This document shows positions 1-6,000 of a stretch of 6,863 bases of DNA, piece after piece. This stretch comes from Candidatus Woesearchaeota archaeon (lineage in GTDB: Archaea; Nanobdellota; Nanobdellia; Woesearchaeales; GW2011-AR9). The stretch lies in contig JACRPJ010000033.1 of the NCBI GenBank assembly GCA_016213985.1, positions 1 through 6,863 on the forward strand. The letters run 5' to 3'. A program made the translations under genes and the position numbers. The notes under the pieces were generated by a model. It had not been told where the DNA came from and ran no database searches. It saw only the letters and a program-made list of their open reading frames with translations. The stretch's first letter is position 1. The number at the start of each line of letters is the position of its first letter.

Positions 1-901
1 ATTTAGAAATATGTTTTTCCAATGGGTGCATATATTCTAATCCTTCTAACTTTTCTCCTTTAAATTCCTCTCGAACCTTCATTTTCTTTCCGGCAACGGC
101 TTGTACTACTCCACCAGCTAACGCTTTAGCTAGGTACCATACTTCTTTTCCCTTCCCCTCTGAATCTTTAACTTCCACTTTAACATAATCTGTTCCCGGA
201 TTGACCATAATGGCTAAGTTATAAGGAATGGTCCAGGGCGTAGTAGTCCAGGCAATCAGGAACTCACTCTTTCTGCTCCTCAATGGAAACTTTATGAAAA
301 TAGACTCCTCCTTCACGTTCTCGTATTCGCATTCGTGTTTAGCCACTGCCGTTTCGCAATGCTGGCACCAGGTAATCACTTTTTCCCCGTAGTACAGCCG
401 ATCCTGCTCGTAAGCCTTCTTGATAAGCTGCCATTCTCCCTCAATAAACTCGGCCTTAATCGGCATATAAGGGTCAGATACGTTGAATGTTACCCCCATT
501 CTTCTAAGGTCCGTGGTCATAAGCTGAGCCATTTCTCGGGAGAATTTCTCACATTCAATTACGAATTTATCTACTCCGAATTTAACGATATCTTCTTTGG
601 TGGTAAGATTAAACTTTTCCATTACTTTATGCTCAGTGGGCAATCCGTGCATATCGAAGCCATTTCTATCCCACAGATGGTATCCTTGGGCTCGTTTGAA
701 TCTTAACAGGATGTCCTTTAAAGAATAGTTCCAGGCATGAGCCAGATGAAACTTCCCCGAAGTATAAGGCGGACCGTCCAAAAAATAAAATTCTGGGCCT
801 TTTTCGCATTTCTTGCGCAGCTTCTCGATTATCTTATTCTTATCCCAGTAATCCACTATCTCCAGCTCAGTTTCGGCAGGAGCATAACTCAGGAATTTCA
901 T
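1..901 (-). CDS. ileS: Isoleucyl-tRNA synthetase, N-terminal 300 residues (partial at left window edge)
   Basis: Class I aminoacyl-tRNA synthetase that charges tRNA-Ile in the cytoplasm. The frame is open from an ATG at 901 to the window edge with no stop, so only the N-terminus is present. Seen: the PPYTSG stretch (residues ~44-49) leading into the HIGH-type signature, here HLAH at 52-55; GFDMHGLPTE (81-90), typical of IleRS; WCQHC (178-182); and WTTTPWTIPYN (218-228), the threonine-rich start of the CP1 editing domain that clears Val-tRNA-Ile. The KMSKS loop and anticodon-binding region lie outside the window. ValRS is less likely because of the GFDMHGLPTE and WTTTPWT motifs. There is no Shine-Dalgarno before the ATG, but a TATA-like box lies 26 nt upstream, so the mRNA may be leaderless and separate from rpoN. 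Oddity: the usual Gly of the HIGH motif is Ala. Confidence 0.93.
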   Translation of the reverse strand, partial: MKFLSYAPAETELEIVDYWDKNKIIEKLRKKCEKGPEFYFLDGPPYTSGKFHLAHAWNYSLKDILLRFKRAQGYHLWDRNGFDMHGLPTEHKVMEKFNLTTKEDIVKFGVDKFVIECEKFSREMAQLMTTDLRRMGVTFNVSDPYMPIKAEFIEGEWQLIKKAYEQDRLYYGEKVITWCQHCETAVAKHECEYENVKEESIFIKFPLRSRKSEFLIAWTTTPWTIPYNLAIMVNPGTDYVKVEVKDSEGKGKEVWYLAKALAGGVVQAVAGKKMKVREEFKGEKLEGLEYMHPLEKHISK

Positions 902-922
902 AGGCGGGGAGAGTTAGAGATA

Positions 923-932
923 GTTTAAAAAG
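923..932 (-). promoter_or_regulatory. Putative TATA box for a leaderless ileS transcript
   Basis: The minus strand reads CTTTTTAAAC in the 67-nt gap between rpoN and ileS. Its centre is about 26 nt from the A of the ileS ATG, the archaeal TATA-to-start-site distance, so transcription would begin at or next to the start codon. This agrees with the pyrimidine-rich, SD-less sequence immediately before the ATG. The box is inferred from position and composition only. Confidence 0.45.
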
Positions 933-968
933 GTTGTTGTTGGGAATAGTTGAGATTAGCTGATCCTC

Positions 969-1166
969 CTAACTTCTCTTAAATTCTCCCGCAATGTCAA
1001 TCAATTCCACATGTCCTAAGAAAATACCACGGCAGCAGTATCTTTCTAATTCTAAAGAATTCAATACTTTCTCTGGTTCTTCGCCTTTCTCTACTTTTTC
1101 TTTAAATTCTTCCCAGAGATGTCCCACTGGCTTGCCGCAACTGAAACAACGTATTTGAATTATCAT
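969..1166 (-). CDS. rpoN: DNA-directed RNA polymerase subunit N (Rpb10 homologue)
   Basis: A 65-aa zinc-binding subunit of archaeal RNA polymerase, part of the D-L-N-P assembly platform on which the two large subunits dock. Seen: N-terminal [12 protein letters not shown] with the CxxC pair (Cys8, Cys11) and the ERYCCR motif supplying the other two zinc-binding cysteines, followed by GHVELID, all in family order; the length is normal. One local difference from the usual CCRR(M/I) is Gly after CCR. The ATG directly abuts the TAA of the preceding small ORF, and a GGTGG Shine-Dalgarno (1174-1178) sits 7 nt upstream inside that ORF, so translation is probably coupled. It is the last gene of the ribosomal/RNAP cluster; a 67-nt gap follows before ileS. 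Confidence 0.96.
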   Translation of the reverse strand: MIIQIRCFSCGKPVGHLWEEFKEKVEKGEEPEKVLNSLELERYCCRGIFLGHVELIDIAGEFKRS

Positions 1167-1430
1167 TTATGGTCCACCACCTTGTTTGTTAATATATTTC
1201 GGGTTATACTTCTTTATCGTAACTAAGATTTCATATTCAGAAATGCCCCCATCTTTCTTTGGAATGTAGTACTTTGCTCTTCCAGCATATTCATTGTCTA
1301 TTTCAGAGACGCAGACGATTATTCCTTTCTTTTTAATTCCTTTTATTTCTGATAAAGTGTTTTCTAGGCTTCTGATGATATTAATTACCGCGTCTTCGGA
1401 TAATCCCTGAATTCTATTTGTCGGAGTCAT
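1167..1430 (-). CDS. Small conserved-context protein of unknown function between rps9 and rpoN
   Basis: An ~87-aa ORF that I do not recognise. It lies between the rps9 stop and the rpoN ATG, abutting the latter exactly (TAA then ATG). Start choice: an AGGTGA Shine-Dalgarno overlapping the rps9 TGA lies 5-6 nt before ATG 1430 and only 2-3 nt before ATG 1433; a GTG at 1439 would give a 4-nt GTGA overlap with rps9 but has no upstream SD. The sequence suggests an amphipathic N-terminal helix (around SEDAVINIIRSLENTLSEI), then beta-like segments (GIIVCVSEID, RAKYYIP, EYEILVTIKKYN) and a Gly-Gly-Gly-Pro end. There is no signal peptide, no membrane segment and only one cysteine, so it is probably cytosolic. 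Its position implies co-expression with ribosome and polymerase subunits; any functional link is inference. Confidence 0.8.
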   Translation of the reverse strand: MTPTNRIQGLSEDAVINIIRSLENTLSEIKGIKKKGIIVCVSEIDNEYAGRAKYYIPKKDGGISEYEILVTIKKYNPKYINKQGGGP

Positions 1431-1435
1431 CATTC

Positions 1436-1831
1436 TCACCTGTATGATTTTTGTCTCTTTGCTCTCGGTTTAGAATCGTTAGGATGAGATACCTCATTCT
1501 GTCTCACATCAGCAACCAATAATAAACGGTCATATTCATCAAACACTTTTTTTAAGCTGGGGTCATACTTGACTAAGACCCTGGCTATGGCTAACCGGGA
1601 GGCATCGGCCTGGCCATTAATCCCTCCCCCATGAACATTAACATCGATATTGATTTTGTCTGCCATATCACCAGCCAGAACCAATGGCTCTTTTACTCTC
1701 AATCTTAAATAATGGCTACTGTAGTTGTCTAGTAGCTGGTGGTTTATCTTTATTTTACCGGTTCCCGGCCTAAGCGCAGCTTTGGCGATAGCCTGTTTTC
1801 TTTTTCCCTGGGTTATGATTGTCTTTTCCAT
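1436..1831 (-). CDS. rps9: Small ribosomal subunit protein uS9
   Basis: A 131-aa protein of the 30S subunit whose basic C-terminal tail reaches toward the P-site tRNA. Seen: N-terminal QGKRKQAIAKA, GTGKIKIN, the conserved VHGGGINGQADASRLAIARVL segment (residues ~66-86), DVRQNE, and the terminal RAKRQKSYR that family members end with. The length is normal for Archaea. The start is 1 nt after the uL13 stop; only a weak purine stretch precedes it, so it is probably translated by coupling. Its TGA lies within the Shine-Dalgarno of the next ORF. Confidence 0.97.
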   Translation of the reverse strand: MEKTIITQGKRKQAIAKAALRPGTGKIKINHQLLDNYSSHYLRLRVKEPLVLAGDMADKINIDVNVHGGGINGQADASRLAIARVLVKYDPSLKKVFDEYDRLLLVADVRQNEVSHPNDSKPRAKRQKSYR

Positions 1832-1832
1832 C

Positions 1833-2255
1833 TTAAAACTTTCCGCCTATGCTCTTACAAGTATCTCCTACGGTAATATAATTAAGATTAGGCAGCTTCT
1901 TTACCGTAGCTTCTTCAACAGTAACCATCTCCTTGCCTTCGAATTCCGCCGGTATGCCAATGTAGCACATTATTCGTTTATATGCCTCTCGACCCCGAGC
2001 AAACTTCCAGGGCAGCATCCCGCGAATTGTTCTTCTTACCATCCGATCAGGAAGTCGTGGGTGTACCTGGCTTTTAAGAGGATATCCTTTACGCTTCCTT
2101 TTCTGCAATTCCCGGGCAATGACTTTGGCTTTCTTTCCGCTGATGATTGCTTTTTCGCAATTAACCACAATTACTTCCTCTCCTAACAGAGCATCTTTGG
2201 CTGCCTTACTGGCCAATCGTCCTAGTATTATCCCTTCTCCATTGTAGACTTTCAT
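1833..2255 (-). CDS. rpl13: Large ribosomal subunit protein uL13
   Basis: A 140-aa 50S-subunit protein, an early assembly protein of the large subunit. Seen: the N-terminal NGEGIILGRLASKAAKDALLG segment; VIVVNCEKAIISGKK; the RRTIRGMLPWKFARGREAYKR block (residues ~74-94), the family's most diagnostic region; and YIGIP. The length is typical for Archaea. Its ATG overlaps the TGA of rpl18e (ATGA), with a GGAGTGAGG Shine-Dalgarno region inside the end of rpl18e; uS9 follows after 1 nt. The tight packing indicates one polycistronic mRNA. Confidence 0.97.
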   Translation of the reverse strand: MKVYNGEGIILGRLASKAAKDALLGEEVIVVNCEKAIISGKKAKVIARELQKRKRKGYPLKSQVHPRLPDRMVRRTIRGMLPWKFARGREAYKRIMCYIGIPAEFEGKEMVTVEEATVKKLPNLNYITVGDTCKSIGGKF

Positions 2256-2611
2256 CCTAATATCCTCACTCCTTTGCCTTCAGGATTCTTATGCAATAAT
2301 TCATGAATAGTCAAAGTTTTTCCCTTTGCACTCAATATCTTCTGTTTGGCCTCAGCAGAGAAACTAATTGCCGCTACTTCAACCTTCTTATTTAACTCCC
2401 CGACGCTAAGCACTTTTCCCGGAACCAGTATAGTCTCTCCTTCTCGAGCATACTTATCGATTTTGTACATATTAACGATTCTTCTCTGTCTGCTTGGCCG
2501 GACAATTTCTTCTACTACTCTCTTCCAGAACCTACTGTTAAGTGTTTTTGGCTGCAGTTCCTGCACCAACAATTGCAGTTGGTAATTAGTCGGCCCGGTT
2601 CTTTTTACCAT
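2252..2611 (-). CDS. rpl18e: Large ribosomal subunit protein eL18
   Basis: A 119-aa archaeal/eukaryotic-type 50S protein with no bacterial orthologue under this name; its fold resembles uL15. Seen: N-terminal KRTGPTN, then SRFWKRVVEEIVRPSRQRRIVN (residues ~26-47), a family hallmark, VPGKVLSVGELNKKVEVAA, and a C-terminal GKGVRILG. It is preceded by a 65-nt AT-rich gap after rpoD, the longest inside the cluster, and has no convincing SD, so an internal promoter may feed this half of the operon. It overlaps rpl13 by 4 nt. Confidence 0.97.
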   Translation of the reverse strand: MVKRTGPTNYQLQLLVQELQPKTLNSRFWKRVVEEIVRPSRQRRIVNMYKIDKYAREGETILVPGKVLSVGELNKKVEVAAISFSAEAKQKILSAKGKTLTIHELLHKNPEGKGVRILG

Positions 2612-2660
2612 GTTTAAAATCTTTCGTTTTTGAGTAGGCTGTATTATTTTTAAGCAGGTT

Positions 2661-2672
2661 ATATTATTTAAG
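2661..2672 (-). promoter_or_regulatory. Possible internal TATA box before rpl18e
   Basis: The minus strand reads CTTAAATAATAT in the gap after rpoD. Its centre would place transcription start near 2640, giving a leader of about 29 nt to the rpl18e ATG. The gap is unusually long for this otherwise tightly packed cluster, but the whole gap is AT-rich and the match is moderate, so this is tentative. Confidence 0.3.
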
Positions 2673-2676
2673 TTGA

Positions 2677-3459
2677 TTATATTGATTTCTCCAGTTCTTC
2701 TATTTTGTCGATTAGGATACCGATGCTTTGGTTAAGTATTTCTTTACAAGTGAGCTGGCCCCAGCTTTCTATCGTGAAAATAAAATTACCGCTTTCTTCA
2801 AAAGTAATGTTCTTATCCAGATCAGTGCACTGCTGACACTCATGACAATCAGGCAGTTTATCTTTAATGACTTCTACCGACTTTCCTTTAATTCCGAATA
2901 TCCCTTTAGGACAAGACTGGACTACTTTTTCCGGATCGGCTACCGGCCCAGTTACTTTAATAATCGGTTCCCGATGATAAAATGGCAATCCCGGAGCCCA
3001 TTTGGCATGATCCTTTCCTCTTCCAAGTACCGCAGTCATGGTCACATCTACCTTTTGTTTGGACAGTAACTTCACTAGGATCATTTTAGGGTACACAAAC
3101 ACACAGTGAGGATCAGCACTAACTGCATCTTCAGCATAAACATAACCCTTTTTACTAGCTTTCAGAGTAATTTTAAGTTCACACTGGGCACATCCGGCAC
3201 CTCCACATTTGCATTTCTCTTTCAATTCATAACTCTTCAAATCGGTCTTTATCGGAGTTAATCCTAACCTTAATGCCAGCATCTCATCGTATAACGCCGA
3301 GCTGTTCTCTTTTATTTCCAGCTCTTCAACTGCCAAAGTGGGAACCTCTTCAATGATGAGCCGCCTGATGGTATTGGCAAACACCTCATCGCTGTTCTTA
3401 AGCAAGAAAGTCCACTTGTTCTTCTTCCTTTCTTCTTTTATTTTTTCTAGTTTGATCAT
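2677..3459 (-). CDS. rpoD: DNA-directed RNA polymerase subunit D (Rpb3/alpha homologue) with ferredoxin-like Fe-S insertion
   Basis: A 260-aa subunit that dimerises with RpoL to nucleate RNA polymerase assembly. Seen: the N-terminal alpha-like dimerisation motif NTIRRLIIEEVPT (residues ~29-41) and LALRLGLTPI (~61-70); a CxCx4CxxC loop (Cys83, 85, 90, 93) matching the zinc loop of the Rpb3/RpoD family; WAPGLPFY; a ferredoxin-like domain with Cys-Pro at 183-184 and CHECQQC (Cys205, 208, 211); and C-terminal TIESWGQLTCKEILNQSI, the second half of the dimerisation domain. Three cysteines in CxxCxxC plus the remote Cys-Pro suit one [4Fe-4S] cluster. A full two-cluster set is absent, since the first CxxCxxC and the second Cys-Pro are missing. 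The ATG is 2 nt after the uS11 stop. Confidence 0.97.
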   Translation of the reverse strand: MIKLEKIKEERKKNKWTFLLKNSDEVFANTIRRLIIEEVPTLAVEELEIKENSSALYDEMLALRLGLTPIKTDLKSYELKEKCKCGGAGCAQCELKITLKASKKGYVYAEDAVSADPHCVFVYPKMILVKLLSKQKVDVTMTAVLGRGKDHAKWAPGLPFYHREPIIKVTGPVADPEKVVQSCPKGIFGIKGKSVEVIKDKLPDCHECQQCTDLDKNITFEESGNFIFTIESWGQLTCKEILNQSIGILIDKIEELEKSI

Positions 3460-3461
3460 TT

Positions 3462-3932
3462 TTATACTCTACGTCCTCTTCTTCCTCCTTTCATTCGGCA
3501 CCCATTATGTGGTTCGGGAGTAACTTCTTCAATACGTCCAATACGAAATCCCTCCCGCGAAAATGCTCTTATTGCCGCTTGAGCTCCTGGACCAACACTT
3601 TTGGAAGCACTCTGTCCTCCACGGGCTCTTACTTTGATGTATAAGCCATTAATCCCCTTCTCTCGCAATATTTCAGATATCTTTTTAGCCGCACCTAGGG
3701 CCGCAGAGGGCGAACTCTCCAGCCTGTCAGAAGTAACCATCTGTCCACCGCTAGAGCGAGCCAGTGTTTCTGTTCCAGTAATATCGGTAACTGTAATGAT
3801 AGTATTATTATAAGTAGATAAAATATGAGCAATTGCCCAACGTATCTTCTGAGGATAGTCCACCCTGCTTTCAGAGCCAAAGCGGGGTTCCCGCAGTCCT
3901 CCTCTTTTAGGGGCTAAATTTCCTGTCTTCAT
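3462..3932 (-). CDS. rps11: Small ribosomal subunit protein uS11, with N-terminal extension
   Basis: A 156-aa 30S platform protein contacting 16S rRNA near the mRNA exit site. Seen: [20 protein letters not shown] (residues ~34-53), [28 protein letters not shown] (~114-123), the [17 protein letters not shown] segment and the terminal KGGRRGRRV. The core normally begins a few residues before WAIAHI; here about 30 residues precede it (basic, Arg/Gly-rich), and no in-frame start exists closer to the core. The start is well supported by a GGAG at 3938-3941, 5 nt before the ATG. It sits 2 nt downstream of rps4 and 2 nt upstream of rpoD. Confidence 0.97.
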   Translation of the reverse strand: MKTGNLAPKRGGLREPRFGSESRVDYPQKIRWAIAHILSTYNNTIITVTDITGTETLARSSGGQMVTSDRLESSPSAALGAAKKISEILREKGINGLYIKVRARGGQSASKSVGPGAQAAIRAFSREGFRIGRIEEVTPEPHNGCRMKGGRRGRRV

Positions 3933-3934
3933 AT

Positions 3935-4579
3935 TTACTCCTCTTTCTTTTTGCTCTTTTTAGGCTCTTTGTTTTCCGCCTTTTTTGCTTTCATTCCACT
4001 CTCTGCTTGTGCACCACTGTTTATTGCTTCTATCTCCTTTTTAATTTCCTTAGCCGTCTCCTTAGCAATACTTACCCTCTCCGGATGATTATCGCTGGCT
4101 AAGGCAGAGTTACCTTTAAAGATCAGCTGATTTTCTTCCTCTACCGTTAGCAAATGCCCTGGAGAGGTTATTTCCCTGTTCCCTACCACGATGTGCCGGT
4201 GAACAATAAATTGCCTGGCCTGTTTCATGCTCCGAGCCAGTCCCTTGCGAAAGAGTAAACTCTGAATCCGGCGTTCGAGTACATCTTTAAGCTGAATGCT
4301 CAAGACGTCGTCTAGACCTGCGCCCGTCTTCAACAGTCCATATTTGTGTAACTTATCCATCATCTGTTTCTTTTCTCTTTCACCCTGAGCGGTCCTGTCC
4401 GCAATTAACCTTTTGGCGATATCTTTATACTTCTTCAAAAATGAACTGGCAATAAGAATTTCTTTCTTCTTGACTAACCCATAATCCTTCTTTAATACTT
4501 TCTCTTCTTCGATTGTCGATCGAATCCAAGGATGTTGAGGAGTGGCATACTTCTTCTTTAATTTTCTAGGATCTCCCAT
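3935..4579 (-). CDS. rps4: Small ribosomal subunit protein uS4
   Basis: A 214-aa primary 16S-binding protein of the 30S body. Seen: N-terminal [11 protein letters not shown] and PWIR typical of archaeal uS4; [17 protein letters not shown]; and an S4 RNA-binding domain at about residues 103-155 ([20 protein letters not shown], then [15 protein letters not shown]). After ~170 the chain becomes a low-complexity Lys/Glu/Ala tail ending in KKEE, making it longer than typical for Archaea. A GGTG at 4584-4587 lies 4 nt before the ATG and overlaps the uS13 stop, so translation is coupled to rps13. Confidence 0.97.
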   Translation of the reverse strand: MGDPRKLKKKYATPQHPWIRSTIEEEKVLKKDYGLVKKKEILIASSFLKKYKDIAKRLIADRTAQGEREKKQMMDKLHKYGLLKTGAGLDDVLSIQLKDVLERRIQSLLFRKGLARSMKQARQFIVHRHIVVGNREITSPGHLLTVEEENQLIFKGNSALASDNHPERVSIAKETAKEIKKEIEAINSGAQAESGMKAKKAENKEPKKSKKKEE

Positions 4580-4586
4580 GGTTCAC

Positions 4587-5123
4587 CTACTTCTTCTCCT
4601 TCTTTTCTGTTTTCTTTTCTCCGGACGCGGCTGCGGAAGCAGCAACTTTCTTCTTGGAAACGCCCACGACTCTACCCTTATGCTTCCTGAAGTGGGCTTT
4701 GGTTCTCTGTCCCCTCACCGGCAGACCCATCTGGTGTCTTATTCCCCTCAAAGTTTTTATCTTCTTCAGCCTTTTGATATCATTATCATGTACAAAAGTT
4801 AGCGTGCCAGTGAAAAGATGCCTATTCTCTCCAGTTTCATAATCGTTTCTTCGATTAAACATCCAAGAAGGAACTCTGCTGGCAGCGGGAGCCTCAACTA
4901 TCTTGTTCAAACGGTCTATCCCCTCCTGAGCAAGATAGCCAGCTTTGGTATATCTATTTACCTGAGCAAGCTTGCAGAGAGAGTCAGCAAAGTTAATGCC
5001 AATTCCTTTTATATTAGTTAAAGCAAACCTTATTTGTTTATTCCCCGGAAGATCAACATTCGCGACTCTAATAATGTGCTTGAAGTTGCTATCAAACTTT
5101 TCTATTTTTTCTTTTTTAGCCAT
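4587..5123 (-). CDS. rps13: Small ribosomal subunit protein uS13
   Basis: A 178-aa 30S head protein contacting tRNA and the subunit bridge. Seen: FKHIIRVANVDLPGNKQI (residues ~14-31), the TNIKGIGINFADSLC helix-two-turn-helix (~36-50), PSWMFNRRND, and the C-terminal RGIRHQMGLPVRGQRTK rRNA-binding block (~126-142), then an Ala/Lys/Glu-rich tail. The chosen ATG gives MAKKEK, close to the family N-terminus; an ATG 14 codons upstream (5165) would add a Cys-containing extension unlike the family. The chosen ATG lacks an adjacent SD. It is the first gene of the ribosomal cluster, behind a double TATA element. Confidence 0.95.
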   Translation of the reverse strand: MAKKEKIEKFDSNFKHIIRVANVDLPGNKQIRFALTNIKGIGINFADSLCKLAQVNRYTKAGYLAQEGIDRLNKIVEAPAASRVPSWMFNRRNDYETGENRHLFTGTLTFVHDNDIKRLKKIKTLRGIRHQMGLPVRGQRTKAHFRKHKGRVVGVSKKKVAASAAASGEKKTEKKEKK

Positions 5124-5130
5124 GTTGAAT

Positions 5131-5150
5131 TCAAAACATTTCCTTACTCC
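5131..5150 (-). promoter_or_regulatory. Shine-Dalgarno plus two-codon mini-ORF in the rps13 leader
   Basis: The strongest ribosome-binding sequence in the rps13 leader (GGAGTAAGG on the minus strand, 5142-5150) is positioned not for rps13 but for ATG TTT TGA at 5131-5139, which encodes Met-Phe and stops 7 nt before the rps13 ATG. It is out of frame with rps13. Either ribosomes terminate and restart at rps13, or the SD serves rps13 at long range. A perfect palindrome TTGAATTCAA (5125-5134) overlaps the stop. Confidence 0.35.
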
Positions 5151-5202
5151 GAGAATTAGACACATTACCTAATCGGACTTTTAGTCTTAAAATGGCAGGA
5201 TA

Positions 5203-5226
5203 TTTATAAAGCTTTTTATAAAGCTT
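5203..5226 (-). promoter_or_regulatory. Tandem duplicated BRE/TATA promoter of the ribosomal protein cluster
   Basis: The minus strand contains two perfect back-to-back copies of AAGCTTTATAAA. Each contains a TTTATAAA TATA box (5215-5222 and 5203-5210) preceded by an AAGC BRE-like element. Expected start sites are near 5192 and 5180, giving leaders of roughly 69 and 57 nt to the rps13 ATG. This is the best promoter match in the window and fits a heavily expressed operon. Confidence 0.8.
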
Positions 5227-5251
5227 GAGTAAGACATAGCTAATACCTAAT

Positions 5252-5401
5252 CTACTCCTTATCAATTTTTGTTTTTGCTTCTAGATAATAAGCCTTGTTG
5301 AAACAACTAGGTTTTCCTTCAATATGTCTAGCCAGCAAACATAAATCGTATAAGTCCTTGTTAATAATATAATTCTTAGCCTGGAAGAACGTCAAAATCA
5401 T
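5252..5401 (-). CDS. Small 49-aa protein of unknown function, overlapping the winged-helix gene
   Basis: This short ORF starts with an ATG that overlaps the TGA of the upstream winged-helix gene (ATGA, 5398-5401) and ends in TAG at 5252. The 49-residue product begins MILTFFQAKNY and contains LYDLCLLARHIEG, CFNKAYY and a lysine-rich end; it looks mainly helical and cytosolic, with two cysteines. I do not recognise it. Support comes from the ATGA coupling, which is how neighbouring genes here are joined, and from its plausible composition. It stops about 25 nt before the tandem promoter of rps13. A chance ORF cannot be excluded. Confidence 0.55.
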   Translation of the reverse strand: MILTFFQAKNYIINKDLYDLCLLARHIEGKPSCFNKAYYLEAKTKIDKE

Positions 5402-5874
5402 TCCATAAAACTCTGCAGGGATAAGTTAATTAAATTTTCTTTGGCCTGCAACTCTTTAAAATTAGGATCTATCTTGATGAATATCTGGTCGTTGCAGAAA
5501 GTCCTTGCCAAAGGAATTCCCTTGCCAGCTAAGCTAGAAACACATTCAGGAACGACAGAAAGAGAAACTTGTGCTCTTCCTGCAATCTCACGATAAGAAA
5601 GAGGCATCTCTTCAGTATATAAAGTTAAGAACACTTTCTTTTCGGTCTGATTCAGAGGGGAAATAATTGGCTTAGAAGGGGAACAATTGTTTGCTGCTAT
5701 TTGTAACTGGTCCAGCCGCTGAGAAAGCTTTTCTAGCTTTACTTCTACTTCTTGGATATAATCAAACAGAGATTGGATTTCTAAAGTATTTTCGTTGATG
5801 GCACTCAAATGCTCCTCCAGTGCCTGCCTTACTTTCCCAAGTTCAACGCCTATCCTTTCATCTACTTTATCCAT
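5398..5874 (-). CDS. Coiled-coil plus winged helix-turn-helix protein, putative DNA-binding regulator
   Basis: A 158-aa protein from the ATG at 5874. Residues ~5-60 form a heptad-rich coiled coil (INENTLEIQSLFDYIQEVEV, then KLEKLSQRLDQLQ); a Ser/Pro linker (~64-72) follows; residues ~73-137 read as a winged HTH (LNQTEKKVFLTLYTE, SYREIAGRAQVSLSVV as the HTH, then a wing ending IFIKIDP). The end (FKELQAKENLI) resembles small HTH proteins I associate with uncultivated archaea, but I cannot name the family. A GTG at 5934 in the same frame would add 20 residues; I prefer the ATG because the coiled coil begins there, but neither start has an SD. Probable role: dimeric transcription regulator (inference). 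It is coupled to the 49-aa ORF and lies immediately upstream of the ribosomal promoter. Confidence 0.82.
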   Translation of the reverse strand: MDKVDERIGVELGKVRQALEEHLSAINENTLEIQSLFDYIQEVEVKLEKLSQRLDQLQIAANNCSPSKPIISPLNQTEKKVFLTLYTEEMPLSYREIAGRAQVSLSVVPECVSSLAGKGIPLARTFCNDQIFIKIDPNFKELQAKENLINLSLQSFME

Positions 5875-5888
5875 TTTTACCGTGGTAC

Positions 5889-5911
5889 AAGGAAAATTCT
5901 CATTTTTCCTT
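5889..5911 (-). repeat. Inverted repeat (hairpin) just before the winged-helix ATG
   Basis: A perfect 8-bp inverted repeat, AAGGAAAA at 5889-5896 and TTTTCCTT at 5904-5911 on the plus strand, encloses a 7-nt loop and ends 15 nt before the preferred ATG at 5874. In the mRNA it would form a leader stem; in DNA it could be an operator for autoregulation. If translation starts at the GTG at 5934, it lies inside the coding region. Confidence 0.4.
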
Positions 5912-5985
5912 ACAGAAAGCAGGAGCTCTATCACTCTATGCTTTTATTCTACTAACCACCACCACAGTTAGCTAAGTACAAGGGG

Positions 5986-6000
5986 TTTAAATAGCTTTCG
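5986..6000 (-). promoter_or_regulatory. Putative BRE/TATA promoter of the winged-helix gene
   Basis: The minus strand reads CGAAAGC followed by TATTTAAA, a good archaeal BRE plus TATA box. Expected transcription start is near 5963, about 29 nt before the alternative GTG and about 89 nt before the ATG start. A GGT triplet run (minus strand, 5955-5964) lies at the predicted start of the message. Confidence 0.55.

Noticed and set aside
335..706. Plus-strand open frames over ileS, rpl13, rpl18e, rpoD, rps11, rps4 and rps13
   Set aside because: They lie opposite or out of frame with clearly recognised conserved genes and show no protein-like features of their own.
5124..5165. Upstream ATG (5165) adding 14 residues to uS13
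   Set aside because: The extension is unlike archaeal uS13 N-termini, and the internal ATG gives the family-like MAKKEK start.
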